Assembly (NCBI GenBank): GCA_903885165.1
Contig: CAISHO010000128.1
Span: 1-57,445, forward strand
DNA from: an uncultured Nitrosomonadales bacterium
GTDB lineage: Bacteria > Pseudomonadota > Gammaproteobacteria > Burkholderiales > Gallionellaceae
DNA: 57,445 nucleotides
Direction of reading: 5' to 3'
The notes below the pieces were generated by a model, which was given only the letters and a program-made list of their open reading frames with translations, had not been told where the DNA came from and did not search any database. The position numbers and the translations under genes are program-made. Positions 16,859-26,484 of the stretch are shown piece after piece (the stretch's first letter is position 1; the number at the start of each line of letters is the position of its first letter).

Positions 16859-17770
16859 ATGGTTAAGCAACGCACCTTAAAATCCTCCGTCAGCGTGACC
16901 GGAGTAGGCTTGCATAGCGGCGAAAAAGTCACGTTGTCATTGCGTCCCGGGCCGATTAACAGCGGCGTGATGTTTCGCCGCGTTGATGTTAAACCGGTAG
17001 AGGAAATTTTTGCGCGCGCGCATCTGGTGCATGACACGCGTCTGTCCACCTGCATGGAGCAAAACGGTGTGCGCATCGCCACGATAGAACACCTGATGTC
17101 CGCCCTGGCAGGCCTCGGGATAGACAATGTGGTGGTTGAAATGGATGGCGCTGAAGTGCCTATCATGGATGGCAGTGCCGGCACGTTCATCTTCCTGCTG
17201 CAATCGGCGGGGATCGTTGAGCAGTCTGCGCCGAAAAAATTCATCCGCATCAAGAAGACGGTCGAAGTTAAACAAGGCGATAAGTGGGTTAAATTCGAGC
17301 CCTACCATGGCTATAAATTAACTTTCACCATCAATTTCGCCCATCCGGTGTTCGCCAACACCAAGCAGCATGTGACGCTGGATCTGGATGAGCACGCTTA
17401 TGTGCGCGATATCAGTCGCGCGCGCACTTTCGGTTTTATGCAGGATGTCGAATACATGCGCTCGCAAGGGTTGGCGCTGGGCGGCAGTCTGGACAACGCG
17501 ATCGTGATGGATGAGTACCGTGTGTTGAACGCCGATGGTTTGCGTTTCGAAGATGAATTCGTCAAACACAAGGTACTCGATGCGATTGGGGATTTGTACT
17601 TGCTGGGACATCCGATTATCGGTGCCTTTTCCGGATTCAAGTCCGGACATGCGCTTAACAACGCTTTGTTGCGCGAATTGCTCGCCGACGATCAGGCGTG
17701 GGAATTTGTTACCTACGACAATGTTGCGGATGCGCCGGCTTTTTTGCACCCGCAGTTGCAAGCGGCGTAG
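16859..17770 (+). CDS. lpxC: UDP-3-O-acyl-N-acetylglucosamine deacetylase
   Basis: Zinc amidase that catalyses the committed step of lipid A synthesis in the cytosol. The 303-residue product starts [20 protein letters not shown], matching the usual LpxC N-terminus; an ATG eight codons upstream is possible but less family-like. The zinc ligands are visible: His in [15 protein letters not shown], and His/Asp in [16 protein letters not shown]. The catalytic His lies in [12 protein letters not shown], and the base Glu region in [15 protein letters not shown]. The length is normal. It sits at the head of the lpxC-(small membrane protein)-dciA-M23-secA neighbourhood typical of betaproteobacteria. 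Confidence 0.97.
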   Translation: MVKQRTLKSSVSVTGVGLHSGEKVTLSLRPGPINSGVMFRRVDVKPVEEIFARAHLVHDTRLSTCMEQNGVRIATIEHLMSALAGLGIDNVVVEMDGAEVPIMDGSAGTFIFLLQSAGIVEQSAPKKFIRIKKTVEVKQGDKWVKFEPYHGYKLTFTINFAHPVFANTKQHVTLDLDEHAYVRDISRARTFGFMQDVEYMRSQGLALGGSLDNAIVMDEYRVLNADGLRFEDEFVKHKVLDAIGDLYLLGHPIIGAFSGFKSGHALNNALLRELLADDQAWEFVTYDNVADAPAFLHPQLQAA

Positions 17771-17791
17771 CCGAGCCGCAGGGGGTGACGA

Positions 17792-17992
17792 ATGTTAATT
17801 CTACGTCTGATTCTGGTTGTCGTGACATTGATGCTGATCTTGAGCGGCGGAATGTATATCTTCACGCGTCAGCGCCACTACCTTAAATTTGCCTGGCAGA
17901 CGGTGCGTTTCACCGTGTTGCTGCTGCTGATCTTCGGTTTGTTGTTTGTGCTGGAACGCTATGTGCTGGTGGGATGGCTGGTATTGCTCTGA
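17792..17992 (+). CDS. small two-helix membrane protein downstream of lpxC
   Basis: The 66-residue, very hydrophobic product begins MLILRLILVVVTLMLILSGG and has a short basic loop (TRQRHYLKFAWQTVR) and a second hydrophobic stretch ending LVGWLVLL. The basic loop predicts both ends outside and the loop in the cytosol. It starts 21 bases after lpxC with GGGGGTGACG upstream, so it is probably co-transcribed. I recognise no function; similar tiny ORFs follow lpxC in related bacteria (from memory). Confidence 0.7.
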   Translation: MLILRLILVVVTLMLILSGGMYIFTRQRHYLKFAWQTVRFTVLLLLIFGLLFVLERYVLVGWLVLL

Positions 17993-18039
17993 AGGATGCT
18001 TTTAACAATTTGAATAATATGGTTTTTGTGGTTTTCAGG

Positions 18040-18468
18040 TCAGCCCTTCTTTTTTGATAGTTTCTCCAGTGCCAATTTTAACGGAGAGTCGATGAGGCTG
18101 CTGCTCAGTGCCTGCAACTGCTGCTGCGCCGTTTCAGTCAGCAGGCGCGGGGTGCGTACAGGGGGGCGCGTGGCGTAGGTAACTTGCACCTTTACCCTGA
18201 TTGCGCTAACCTCGCAACCCCTGTTTTGCAATTTAGTCACCAGTTCTGGCGCAAGCTGACGTAATTTGGCGGCCATCGTTCCGTTGGCCGTGGCGATATT
18301 AAGTGTGCCATTGTGCAATCCCAGCACTTGACTGGCTTGTGCAAATTGAGGTGGTACAACGCGGGCGAAATGATTCTGTAGTTCAGACAGCGTCTGTACG
18401 GTGTTGAATAGCGAGCGCAATTCCGGTTCGTTGCTCATCAGTGAATTAAAACGTAGTGCCACAGGCAT
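18040..18468 (-). CDS. dciA: DciA-like DUF721 protein (replicative helicase loader)
   Basis: DciA proteins, identified by the DUF721 domain, help load the replicative helicase DnaB in bacteria lacking DnaC. The 142-residue product has the compact DUF721 core: helix LSELQNHFARVVPPQF, then strands LGLHNGTLNIATANGTMAAKLRQL and CEVSAIRVKVQV (positions about 28-105), and a flexible helical tail ending in KKKG. It lies on the strand opposite to lpxC and the M23-secA pair, the usual arrangement near secA. The start at 18468 lacks a good ribosome-binding site; an ATG ten codons in is an alternative. Confidence 0.78.
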   Translation of the reverse strand: MPVALRFNSLMSNEPELRSLFNTVQTLSELQNHFARVVPPQFAQASQVLGLHNGTLNIATANGTMAAKLRQLAPELVTKLQNRGCEVSAIRVKVQVTYATRPPVRTPRLLTETAQQQLQALSSSLIDSPLKLALEKLSKKKG

Positions 18469-18492
18469 AGACCATATGAGAGAGGAGGAAGC

Positions 18493-19401
18493 ATGGATAT
18501 TATTCTAGTTTCCAATCGTTGGGCGAAAACTCGCAGTATTAAATTAGGGGGAAGCCAGATCGTTCTGGCGATGTTCCTGATAGTCAGCCTGATGATCGCT
18601 GCGGTGATAGTCAGTCAGTATGCGCTGGCGCGTCTCGCCCCCGCAGGGATGAGCGAACAGTTGCGCGTGTTGCTTGGTGGGATGCCGCTGATGAAAAAGG
18701 CGTTAGTCGAGGATCGCGCCAGTCTCGATACGTTGGCCATGAAGCTGGGTGAGATGCAGGTTCGCATGCAGCGCATCGATGCACTGGGGGGGCGTCTGGT
18801 CAAATTAACCGGCATGAAGCCATCCGAGTTTCAATTCGATCAACAGCCGGCTCAAGGCGGCCCGCTGGTGGCGCCGGGTAATCTGTCAGCGCTCAGCTTA
18901 GCGTCACAATTGGATTTGCTGACGCAGAGTGTGGACGATAGGGCTGACAAGCTGATGGCGCTGGAAACCCTGCTGATGCAGAATCAATTGAGTCGTGGGC
19001 TGTTGCCGTCCACCATGCCTATCGTCGACGGCTGGTACACCTCCAATTTCGGCTGGCGGGTCGATCCGTTTAGCGGCAAGCGTGCGATGCATGAAGGGGT
19101 CGATTTCATGTCTCCGCCCGGTACGGCGATCCATGCATCGGCGGGCGGTGTGGTGGTGTACTCAGATACCCACCCTGAATATGGTAATATGGTCGAGGTG
19201 GATCATGGTAACGATATCGTCACGCGTTACGCGCATGCTTCGCGTTTGCTGGTTAAAGTAGGTCAAGTTGTGCGGCGCGGAGATAAAATCGCCGAGGTCG
19301 GCAGTACAGGACGTTCGACAGGCAATCATTTGCATTTTGAAGTTCGCTATAAGGGTATGGCTCAGAATCCTGAGCGTTTTTTACAGAATGCAGCCGGATA
19401 A
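18493..19401 (+). CDS. M23 family metallopeptidase with N-terminal membrane anchor
   Basis: Peptidoglycan-directed zinc endopeptidase or a septal amidase-activator relative. The 302-residue product has a short cytosolic N-terminus, one membrane helix (about residues 22-46, VLAMFLIVSLMIAAVIVSQYA), a helical/coiled-coil linker, and a C-terminal LytM/peptidase_M23 domain. Zinc-site motifs are intact: MHEGVDF (HxxxD) and HLHFEV (HxH), together with AGGVVVYS and STGRSTGNH. An intact site suggests a real hydrolase rather than an EnvC/NlpD-type activator. GAGAGGAGG lies just upstream of the ATG. It precedes secA, as in many betaproteobacteria. Confidence 0.92.
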   Translation: MDIILVSNRWAKTRSIKLGGSQIVLAMFLIVSLMIAAVIVSQYALARLAPAGMSEQLRVLLGGMPLMKKALVEDRASLDTLAMKLGEMQVRMQRIDALGGRLVKLTGMKPSEFQFDQQPAQGGPLVAPGNLSALSLASQLDLLTQSVDDRADKLMALETLLMQNQLSRGLLPSTMPIVDGWYTSNFGWRVDPFSGKRAMHEGVDFMSPPGTAIHASAGGVVVYSDTHPEYGNMVEVDHGNDIVTRYAHASRLLVKVGQVVRRGDKIAEVGSTGRSTGNHLHFEVRYKGMAQNPERFLQNAAG

Positions 19402-19425
19402 TTAACGGGTTTTCAGATATTTTAA

Positions 19426-19458
19426 AAGGGTGAGGGGCCTGTGTGCTCTCTCACCCTT
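19426..19458 (+). terminator. hairpin in the M23-secA gap
   Basis: AAGGGTGAG and CTCACCCTT form a perfect 9-bp stem (extendable by G-T and G-C pairs) around a loop of about 15 bases, 24 bases after the M23 stop and 20 bases before the secA start. No T-run follows. It may end M23 transcription, protect RNA ends, or act in the secA leader. A similar GGTGAGGG palindrome occurs at 22739-22771. Confidence 0.5.
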
Positions 19459-19478
19459 AATTTGTGGTTGATAAAAAA

Positions 19479-22202
19479 ATGATTTCAAAAGCGCTAAAAA
19501 GTATTTTCGGTAGTCGTAATGATCGCTTGCTCAAACAGTATCGCACGACCGTCAAACAGATTAATAATCTGGAAGCGGACATCGCGAAACTTAGCGATGA
19601 TGAATTGCGCGAAAAGACAGAGATTTTCCGCCAGCGTTTTGCCAAGGGTGAATCGCTTGACTCCATCCTGCCTGAAGCTTTCGCCGTGGTTCGTGAAGCC
19701 AGTTCGCGCGTATTGGGCATGCGCCATTACGATGTGCAGCTGATCGGTGGCATGGTGCTGCATTCGGGCAAGATCGCCGAAATGCGTACCGGTGAAGGCA
19801 AGACACTGATGGCGACGCTGCCAGTTTATCTGAATGCGATCACCGGCCTTGGTGTGCACGTGGTAACGGTGAACGATTATCTGGCATCGCGCGATGCGGC
19901 CTGGATGGGTCGGTTGTATCGCTTCATGGGTCTGACGGTCGGTGTGATCGTCACGCAGATGCCGTCGGACGAGAAGCAGGAAGCCTATGCGGCGGATATT
20001 ACTTACGGAACTAACAACGAATTCGGTTTCGATTACCTGCGCGACAATATGGCGAGCCAGATGGGCGAGCGCTTCCAGCGCAAACTCAACTATGCGATCG
20101 TCGATGAAGTCGACTCTATTCTGATTGATGAGGCACGTACGCCGCTGATCATCTCGGGGCAAGCCGAGGGCGATGTCAATATCTATGTAAAAATCAATGA
20201 GTTGGTCAAAGGGCTGGTGCGTCAGAAGGAAGAGGATAGCCCCGGCGACTATTCGGTCGATGAGAAGAATCATCAGATTCTGCTATCCGAATCGGGTCAT
20301 GAACACGCTGAAAATATCCTGACTGAGGCTGGCCTTTTGCCGCCTTTGGGCAGTCTGTACGATGCGGCGAATATCAATCTGATTCATCATCTATATGCGG
20401 CCTTACGCGCGCACGCCCTGTATCACCTGGATCAAAACTATGTAGTGCAAAATGGCGAGGTCGTGATCGTCGATGAGCACACCGGTCGACTGATGTCAGG
20501 CAGACGCTGGTCTGAAGGATTGCATCAGGCCGTTGAAGCTAAGGAAGGTGTTGAAATTAAGAAAGAAAATCAGACACTTGCGTCGATTACCTTCCAGAAT
20601 TACTTTCGCATGTACAACAAGCTGGGCGGGATGACGGGAACGGCTGACACCGAAGCCTACGAATTCCAGCAGATTTACAATCTGGAAACAGTCATTATTC
20701 CGCCGAATCGTCCGACCATCCGTAATGATTTGATGGACAAGGTGTATCTGACTGCGGCCGAGAAATACCGCGCGGTGATCGTCGATATCAAGGATTGTTA
20801 TGAGCGCGGTCAGCCGGTGCTGGTGGGTACGACCTCGATCGAAAATTCGGAATTGTTATCCGCCTTGCTGGACAAGGAGAAAATGCCGCATCAGGTGTTG
20901 AATGCCAAGCAGCATGCGCGTGAAGCGGAAATCATCGCGCAGGCCGGTCAGCCCAGGATGGTCACTATTGCCACCAATATGGCGGGACGCGGGACGGACA
21001 TCGTGCTGGGTGGCAGTATCGATAAATTGATTGATCAAGTGCGGGAAGATGAGAGTCTCGATGAACTTGCTCAGGATCAGCGTATCGCCGAAATTCAAGC
21101 CGAATGGAAAGTTGTGCATCAGCAGGTGTTAGCCAGCGGTGGTTTGCACATCATCGGCACCGAGCGTCATGAATCGCGCCGCGTGGATAACCAGTTACGC
21201 GGTCGCGCCGGTCGTCAGGGTGATGCCGGTTCCAGCAGGTTCTATTTGTCGCTGGAAGACCCGCTGTTACGCATCTTCGCGTCTGATCGCGTCGCCGCGA
21301 TCATGAACAAGTTCAAGTTGCCTGAAGGTGAAGCGATTGAGCATGTTTGGGTTACGCGTGCGATCGAAAATGCACAGCGCAAGGTTGAAGCCAGAAACTT
21401 CGATATGCGTAAGCAGATTCTGGAGTACGACGATGTGGCCAACGATCAGCGTAAAGTGATCTATCAGCAGCGCACCGAATTGCTGGAAAGCGATGATATT
21501 TCGGAGACCATTTCCGCCATGCGCAACAGCGTGCTGGATGACGCGATCAGCGTGTATATCGTGCCGCACAGCATGGAAGAGCAGTGGGATGTGCCTGGTC
21601 TGGAAAAAGTGCTTGCAGCAGATTTTCGTCTTGACTTGCCGCTGGTACAGTGGCTTGATGAAGATAATCATCTTAACGAGGCCGGTTTGCGCGCTCGTGT
21701 TAACGAGCATGCGCAGCAACTGTATCAGGCCAAGGTGGATGAAGTGGGTGCCGATAGTATGCATCAATACGAACGCGCGATCATGCTGCAAAGTCTGGAT
21801 TTACATTGGCGTGAACATTTGTCGGCGTTAGATCACTTGCGTCAGGGTATCCATCTGCGCGGTTATGCGCAGAAGAACCCCAAGCAGGAATACAAACGTG
21901 AAGCGTTTGAACTGTTTTCAACTATGCTCGATATCATCAAGCGCGAAGTCACTGAAGTACTGATGACCGTGCAAGTGCGCAATCAGACGGAAGTCGAGGA
22001 GATCGAGCCGGCACCCGGCGTGGAAAATGTACAGTATCACCACGCGGACTATGAAGAAGCGCTGGCGCAGGCCGATGAGTCTGTGTCAACCGATGAGGAG
22101 ATTCAACCGTTCACTCGTGACGGCATTAAAATTGGACGTAATGATCCGTGCCCGTGCGGTTCTGGCAGAAAATACAAGCAGTGCCATGGTAAATTGAGTT
22201 AA
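19479..22202 (+). CDS. secA: preprotein translocase ATPase SecA
   Basis: Motor ATPase that drives unfolded preproteins through SecYEG. The 907-residue product starts [20 protein letters not shown]. It contains Walker A MRTGEGKT, the DEAD-like [17 protein letters not shown], the preprotein-binding domain, the second nucleotide-binding fold with [10 protein letters not shown] and the [12 protein letters not shown] helicase motif, the scaffold helices, and the C-terminal zinc-binding tail [13 protein letters not shown] that contacts SecB. I chose the ATG at 19479 by homology over an in-frame GTG five codons upstream; the ribosome-binding site is poor. No secM-like arrest gene precedes it; a hairpin does. 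A cNMP-domain gene follows after 13 bases. Confidence 0.98.
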   Translation: MISKALKSIFGSRNDRLLKQYRTTVKQINNLEADIAKLSDDELREKTEIFRQRFAKGESLDSILPEAFAVVREASSRVLGMRHYDVQLIGGMVLHSGKIAEMRTGEGKTLMATLPVYLNAITGLGVHVVTVNDYLASRDAAWMGRLYRFMGLTVGVIVTQMPSDEKQEAYAADITYGTNNEFGFDYLRDNMASQMGERFQRKLNYAIVDEVDSILIDEARTPLIISGQAEGDVNIYVKINELVKGLVRQKEEDSPGDYSVDEKNHQILLSESGHEHAENILTEAGLLPPLGSLYDAANINLIHHLYAALRAHALYHLDQNYVVQNGEVVIVDEHTGRLMSGRRWSEGLHQAVEAKEGVEIKKENQTLASITFQNYFRMYNKLGGMTGTADTEAYEFQQIYNLETVIIPPNRPTIRNDLMDKVYLTAAEKYRAVIVDIKDCYERGQPVLVGTTSIENSELLSALLDKEKMPHQVLNAKQHAREAEIIAQAGQPRMVTIATNMAGRGTDIVLGGSIDKLIDQVREDESLDELAQDQRIAEIQAEWKVVHQQVLASGGLHIIGTERHESRRVDNQLRGRAGRQGDAGSSRFYLSLEDPLLRIFASDRVAAIMNKFKLPEGEAIEHVWVTRAIENAQRKVEARNFDMRKQILEYDDVANDQRKVIYQQRTELLESDDISETISAMRNSVLDDAISVYIVPHSMEEQWDVPGLEKVLAADFRLDLPLVQWLDEDNHLNEAGLRARVNEHAQQLYQAKVDEVGADSMHQYERAIMLQSLDLHWREHLSALDHLRQGIHLRGYAQKNPKQEYKREAFELFSTMLDIIKREVTEVLMTVQVRNQTEVEEIEPAPGVENVQYHHADYEEALAQADESVSTDEEIQPFTRDGIKIGRNDPCPCGSGRKYKQCHGKLS

Positions 22203-22215
22203 CTAGGAGAATGCA

Positions 22216-22701
22216 ATGTCATTAGTCATAGATACGCTGCGCACATCACCCGTTACAGAAGAGTTGAACGAGGCAGAGATTGAAATTCTGTCTGCACTGT
22301 TTGAAGTTCGTGAATACAATGATGGCGACATTATTGTTCAGCCCCAAGACAGTCATCCTGATAACCTTTATATTTTGGCTTCGGGTGAAATCGAAGTGAA
22401 GATCGAAAGTGGCGGTGAGGAGTCAGCTGTACATGTGCTTAAACCAGGCGATTTGGCCGGAATGATCACTTTTGCAGGCGGCGCGGCCACGCAAATCAGT
22501 GCAACCCTGTATTCGGTGGGACCCACCAAGGTGGTGAGTATGGAGCGTGTTCGTTTCGAAACGCTGATCAACTCCCATCCTACCTTGGTATATCGAGTAA
22601 TGCGCGGCATTATCCGTAATATGCACGGCATCGTTCGTCGCGTAAATATCGAGTCAGCCGAACTGACGAATTACATTTACAAGACCGGCGGTCGTTACTA
22701 A
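22216..22701 (+). CDS. cyclic-nucleotide-binding-domain protein
   Basis: The 161-residue single-domain protein has a Crp-type cNMP-binding fold (about residues 20-135): NDGDIIVQPQD, NLYILASGEIEVKIESGG, and HVLKPGDLAGMITFAGG in the position of the phosphate-binding cassette. The usual RxA arginine pattern of real cAMP binders is not obvious. The C-terminus is helical (VYRVMRGIIRNMHGIVRRV) without a DNA-binding helix-turn-helix, so it is probably not a transcription factor. AGGAG lies 6 bases before the ATG and the gene is 13 bases behind secA, suggesting co-transcription. Its role is unknown. Confidence 0.85.
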   Translation: MSLVIDTLRTSPVTEELNEAEIEILSALFEVREYNDGDIIVQPQDSHPDNLYILASGEIEVKIESGGEESAVHVLKPGDLAGMITFAGGAATQISATLYSVGPTKVVSMERVRFETLINSHPTLVYRVMRGIIRNMHGIVRRVNIESAELTNYIYKTGGRY

Positions 22702-22737
22702 AGACCATGGTCAGTCAATAATAGCCGTGTATTGCGC

Positions 22738-22772
22738 TTTTCCCTCACCCTCTGTCGGATGGTGAGGGAAAG
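22738..22772. terminator. 11-bp palindrome between the cNMP-domain gene and argJ
   Basis: TTTCCCTCACC and GGTGAGGGAAA pair perfectly around an 11-base loop, 37 bases after the stop of the cNMP-domain gene. No T-run follows on either strand. It may be a Rho-independent-like stop with a poor tail, or one of the small palindromes scattered in this genome. Confidence 0.5.
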
Positions 22773-22814
22773 AGTGGATACACGGTTCTTTTGTTTAATG
22801 CAGGAGAGTATTTT

Positions 22815-24038
22815 ATGCCGGTTAATTTGAACCCGCCCGTGTTGGCCTTGCCTGTTGCGGGCGTATCGCTGGGTTTCGCTTGTGCCAATATCAAGCGCGA
22901 AAACCGCAAGGATTTATTGGTGATGGAATTGTGCGCGGGCGCCAAGGTGGCGGGCGTCTTTACCACCAATCGTTTCTGTGCGGCTCCTGTGATCGTGGCT
23001 AAAGAACATCTGGCGCAGGCCGATGGCATCCGTGCGCTGGTGATCAACACAGGGAACGCCAATGCCGGCACCGGCGAGCAGGGTTTACAGGATGCGCGTG
23101 CGACTTGTGATGCACTGGCAGGTTTGTTGGGTTGTAAGCCTAACCAGATCCTGCCGTATTCAACGGGCGTGATCATGGAGTCGTTGCCGGTCGCTAAAAT
23201 CGCCGCCGGTCTGCCTGCCGCTGTCGCGAATATGGTGGCGGATAACTGGTTGAATGCGGCCGAAGCGATCATGACAACGGATATCGTCGCCAAGGCGATT
23301 TCCAAGCAGGTTGTGGTAGATGGCGTGAACATCACTATTACCGGTATCGCCAAGGGTTCAGGCATGATTCACCCGAATATGGCGACCATGTTGGGTTATA
23401 TCGCCACCGATGCGGGCATTGCGCAACCGTTGTTGCAGCAGATGGTCAGTGATGCGGCGAACCGTTCGTTCAACTGCATCACCGTGGATGGCGACACCTC
23501 GACCAATGACGCGCTGATGCTGATCGCGACCGGAAAATCCGCGTTGCCTGAAGTCAATGCGGCGGACAGCGCTGCTTACAATACCCTGCTCGATGCAGTT
23601 TCAGAAGTGGCGATCTTCCTGGCTCAGGCGATCGTGCGCGACGGAGAAGGCGCGACCAAGTTCATCACTATCGCGATGGAAGGCGGTCGGGATGAGGCTG
23701 AATGTAAGAAAATCGGCTATGCCATCGCGCACTCTCCGCTGGTCAAGACGGCATTTTTTGCTTCAGACCCAAATCTGGGGCGTATCCTCGCTGCGATTGG
23801 TTATGCCGGCGTGGAAGATCTGGATGTGTCGGCACTTCAACTCTACCTGGACGATGTGCTGGTCGCTGAAAAAGGCGGGCGTGCGGCGAGTTACAGGGAG
23901 GAAGACGGGCAGCGTGTGATGCAACAATCGGATATCACCATCCGTGTGGTGCTGGGGCGCGGTGCGGTGAGTACCACGTTGTGGACCTGCGATTTTTCCT
24001 ACGACTACGTCAAGATAAACGCCAGTTATCGAAGCTAA
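22815..24038 (+). CDS. argJ: bifunctional glutamate N-acetyltransferase / amino-acid acetyltransferase
   Basis: Recycles the acetyl group of N-acetylornithine onto glutamate, and can make acetylglutamate from acetyl-CoA, in arginine synthesis. The 407-residue precursor is self-cleaved into alpha and beta chains at the conserved [16 protein letters not shown] segment (about residues 180-195), where the Thr becomes the nucleophile. Other motifs are [21 protein letters not shown] and [13 protein letters not shown]. It ends with the family [15 protein letters not shown]. The start at 22815 follows AGGAGAG. The next gene is the DUF815 ATPase, a common neighbour in betaproteobacteria. Confidence 0.97.
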   Translation: MPVNLNPPVLALPVAGVSLGFACANIKRENRKDLLVMELCAGAKVAGVFTTNRFCAAPVIVAKEHLAQADGIRALVINTGNANAGTGEQGLQDARATCDALAGLLGCKPNQILPYSTGVIMESLPVAKIAAGLPAAVANMVADNWLNAAEAIMTTDIVAKAISKQVVVDGVNITITGIAKGSGMIHPNMATMLGYIATDAGIAQPLLQQMVSDAANRSFNCITVDGDTSTNDALMLIATGKSALPEVNAADSAAYNTLLDAVSEVAIFLAQAIVRDGEGATKFITIAMEGGRDEAECKKIGYAIAHSPLVKTAFFASDPNLGRILAAIGYAGVEDLDVSALQLYLDDVLVAEKGGRAASYREEDGQRVMQQSDITIRVVLGRGAVSTTLWTCDFSYDYVKINASYRS

Positions 24039-24219
24039 GTTAAAACATTGTCCACGGAAAAAACGAAATAAATCAAAATTTTACTTGTTTGCTAGACGCT
24101 TACCCGTCATGTGTTTTTCTAAAGATTGTTGTATTGAATAGGTTTTGAGTTTTCATTAGCTATAAAGTGCATTTGAGATAGTCATTTTCGTGACTTTCGT
24201 GGATAAAGATTTGAATTTT

Positions 24220-25080
24220 ATGAATAATCTCGATCAATTCCTTACCCGCGCCGAAGGTCTGCTCTCCCGTCTGGAGCAGGTTCTACCCTCCACTCAAGTG
24301 GCAGCACCTGACTGGCAGGCGGCAGCCGCTTTTCGTTGGGATCACCAGCAGCGTACTCTGCGGCCCGTTGTCAATTTTCAGCGCATTCAACTGGATGATC
24401 TGCTCGGCATCGGCGACCAGAAAAAGCGCATCCAGCAAAATACTCTGCAATTTGTTAAGGGCGGCACGGCGAATAACGTGCTACTCAGTGGCGCGCGCGG
24501 CACCGGAAAATCGTCACTGGTAAAAGCGTTGTTGAATGAATATGCCGAATCCGGCCTGCGCGTAATTCAAATCGATAAACAAGGTCTGGTGGATCTGCCG
24601 TTGATTGTGGGCTTAGTCGAGGGGCGCGAAGAGCGCTTCATACTGTATTGCGACGATCTGTCATTCAACGCTGACGAGGATGGTTATCAGACGCTGAAAG
24701 CCGCTCTGGATGGTGATCTGGTCGCTTTTTCCGACAATCTGCTGATCTACGCCACGTCCAATCGTCGCCATCTGATGCCCGACTATATGAGCGACAATCT
24801 GGCGACCAAGTACGCCGGCGATGAAATTCATCCTGCGGAAAGTATCGAGGAAAAAGTCTCGTTGTCTGAGCGCTTCGGTCTGTGGATTTCCTTCTATCCC
24901 TTCAGTCAGGACGAATATCTGGTGATTGCCGCACGCTGGCTGGAATATCATGGCTGGCAGCTGGGTTTGACAGATCAGGTTCGCCGCGAGGCGCTGCAAT
25001 GGTCCTTGTCGCGCGGATCACGCAGCGGGCGTGTCGCTGGGCAGTTTGCTCGAGACTGGTGCGGCAGACAGCTTGCTTAA
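24220..25080 (+). CDS. DUF815 family AAA-type ATPase
   Basis: The 286-residue P-loop protein of the DUF815 family, distantly AAA-like, has unknown cellular function. The N-terminal 60 residues are helical. The family start of the ATPase is LDDLLGIGDQKKRIQQNT (about residue 65). Walker A is GARGTGKSS, Walker B is FILYCDDLSF, and the sensor region is LLIYATSNRRHLMP. A lid domain containing FGLWISFYPFSQDEYL follows. I chose the ATG at 24220 because the family fold starts soon after; an in-frame GTG ten codons upstream is possible. The 180 bases separating it from argJ are A/T-rich, with no clear terminator. In relatives a Nudix gene often follows directly; here an 8.4-kb block intervenes. Confidence 0.88.
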   Translation: MNNLDQFLTRAEGLLSRLEQVLPSTQVAAPDWQAAAAFRWDHQQRTLRPVVNFQRIQLDDLLGIGDQKKRIQQNTLQFVKGGTANNVLLSGARGTGKSSLVKALLNEYAESGLRVIQIDKQGLVDLPLIVGLVEGREERFILYCDDLSFNADEDGYQTLKAALDGDLVAFSDNLLIYATSNRRHLMPDYMSDNLATKYAGDEIHPAESIEEKVSLSERFGLWISFYPFSQDEYLVIAARWLEYHGWQLGLTDQVRREALQWSLSRGSRSGRVAGQFARDWCGRQLA

Positions 25081-25211
25081 GTTCGATGTGGCGACCTACA
25101 CTGGAATGACATTGAAGAGCGATTCGGATACACTCCAAATCCTGAGTGTAAAGCTGCGGAATACGCTTTACGACAGGTTTAAACGCCATTCCTTAACCCG
25201 GAGAAAAACTG

Positions 25212-26435
25212 ATGAATAAGACGCTTATTGCAACACTGCTTTTGGGTATGTTTGCCGCACCGGCCTTTGCGGGAGATTCGATCAAAATTGCATTGACCGG
25301 CCCGTTTAGCGGCGGCTCTGCACCGATGGGTACTTCGATGCGCGATGGTGCGAAACTGGCGATCAATGAGATAAACGCTGCAGGCGGCATCAGCGTCGGC
25401 GCCAAGAAAAAGAAGATAGAAATCATCGAGCGTGATGATGAAGCCAAGAATGAGCGAGGCGCACTGATTGCTCAGGAACTGGCTTCGATGGACGATTTGT
25501 CCGGGGTGATCGGTACGGTGAACACCGGTGTGGTGCTGGCTGGCGATAAGCATTTGCAGGAAAAAGGCATTACCAAGATCATCACCCCGGCAGCCGGTTC
25601 CGCGTCAATGACGCAGTGGAGTAAGGCGGGTGCTAAAGATGTGTCTATCTTCCGTTTTGCGGCACATGACGGTATCCAGTCTTCTATGGTGGTGGAAGAA
25701 GCGATCAATCAGAAATTTACCAAAGTCGCGATTTTGCATGACGCGACCAACTATGGTGCGTCAGGCCATGATGACTTGGTCGATCAGATTAAGAAACAGG
25801 GCAATAAGCTGGAAGTCGTCGCTACCGAAAAGTTTAACATCGGCGATAAGGACATGACCGCGCAATTGCTGAGTGCCAAGACGCATGGTGCTCAGGCGAT
25901 TCTGATCTGGGGTATCGGTCCAGAAATGGCAGCAGTCTCAAACGGCATGGCCAAGCTCGGCATGAAGATGCCGTTGATCGGTGGTTGGACCTTGTCGATG
26001 TCCAACTATATCGACAATGCGGGTAAAAACGGCAACGGTACGCTGATGCCGCAGACCTTTATCGAAGAGCCGATTACGCCTAAGGTGAAAAGCTTTATCG
26101 ATGGCTATCATAAAACCTACAACGTGACGCGTATTCCATCACCCGTTTCGGCAGCTCAGGGCTATGACGCGGTGTATCTGTTTGCCGCTGCAATCAAACA
26201 GGCACAGAGTGATGACACGCACAAGATCAAGGCAGCCCTGGAAGACTTGAAGGAACCGGTGAAGGGTGTCATCGCGACCTGGAATCACCCGTTCTCCAAG
26301 TGGGATCCGGCTAACGAGCAAACGCATGAGGCTTTCAAGCGCTCAGACGCTATCATGGGCAAGATTATGGATGGGCACGTGGTGTTCGCCAACAATGCAG
26401 ATCGTGATCGCCTGATCAAAAACGCCTCTAAATAG
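25212..26435 (+). CDS. branched-chain-amino-acid-type ABC transporter substrate-binding protein
   Basis: Periplasmic binding protein of the HAAT (LivK-like) group. The 407-residue product has a Sec signal ending APAFA-GDS (about residue 20). The two-lobed type I fold carries IKIALTGPFSGGSAPMG, AGGISVGAKKKKIEI, the serine/threonine ligand region GVIGTVNTGVVLAG, TPAAGSASMTQW, and the hinge-proximal SAAQGYDAVYLFAAA. Ligands of this family range from branched-chain amino acids to urea, amides and aromatic acids; the sequence does not decide. It leads the four-gene transporter operon 25212-30153. GGAGAAAA precedes the ATG. Confidence 0.93.
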   Translation: MNKTLIATLLLGMFAAPAFAGDSIKIALTGPFSGGSAPMGTSMRDGAKLAINEINAAGGISVGAKKKKIEIIERDDEAKNERGALIAQELASMDDLSGVIGTVNTGVVLAGDKHLQEKGITKIITPAAGSASMTQWSKAGAKDVSIFRFAAHDGIQSSMVVEEAINQKFTKVAILHDATNYGASGHDDLVDQIKKQGNKLEVVATEKFNIGDKDMTAQLLSAKTHGAQAILIWGIGPEMAAVSNGMAKLGMKMPLIGGWTLSMSNYIDNAGKNGNGTLMPQTFIEEPITPKVKSFIDGYHKTYNVTRIPSPVSAAQGYDAVYLFAAAIKQAQSDDTHKIKAALEDLKEPVKGVIATWNHPFSKWDPANEQTHEAFKRSDAIMGKIMDGHVVFANNADRDRLIKNASK

Positions 26436-26440
26436 CGGCA

Positions 26441-26465
26441 GCGGGGAGGGACTCACTCTCCCCGT
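26441..26465 (+). terminator. hairpin between the binding protein and its permease gene
   Basis: GCGGGGAG and CTCCCCGT pair around a nine-base loop immediately after the stop codon at 26435. Such stems behind periplasmic binding-protein genes commonly stabilise the upstream mRNA or partly terminate, so that the binding protein is made in excess over the membrane parts. Confidence 0.55.
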
Positions 26466-26484
26466 CATTTCACGAGTAACTCTT

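Noticed and set aside
18615-19261. Overlapping frames inside the M23 peptidase gene
   Set aside because: They are shadow frames with no start context or family resemblance.
22738-22772. Strong intrinsic terminator for the secA operon
   Set aside because: The stem is perfect but has no T-run on either strand; kept only as a palindrome or weak terminator.
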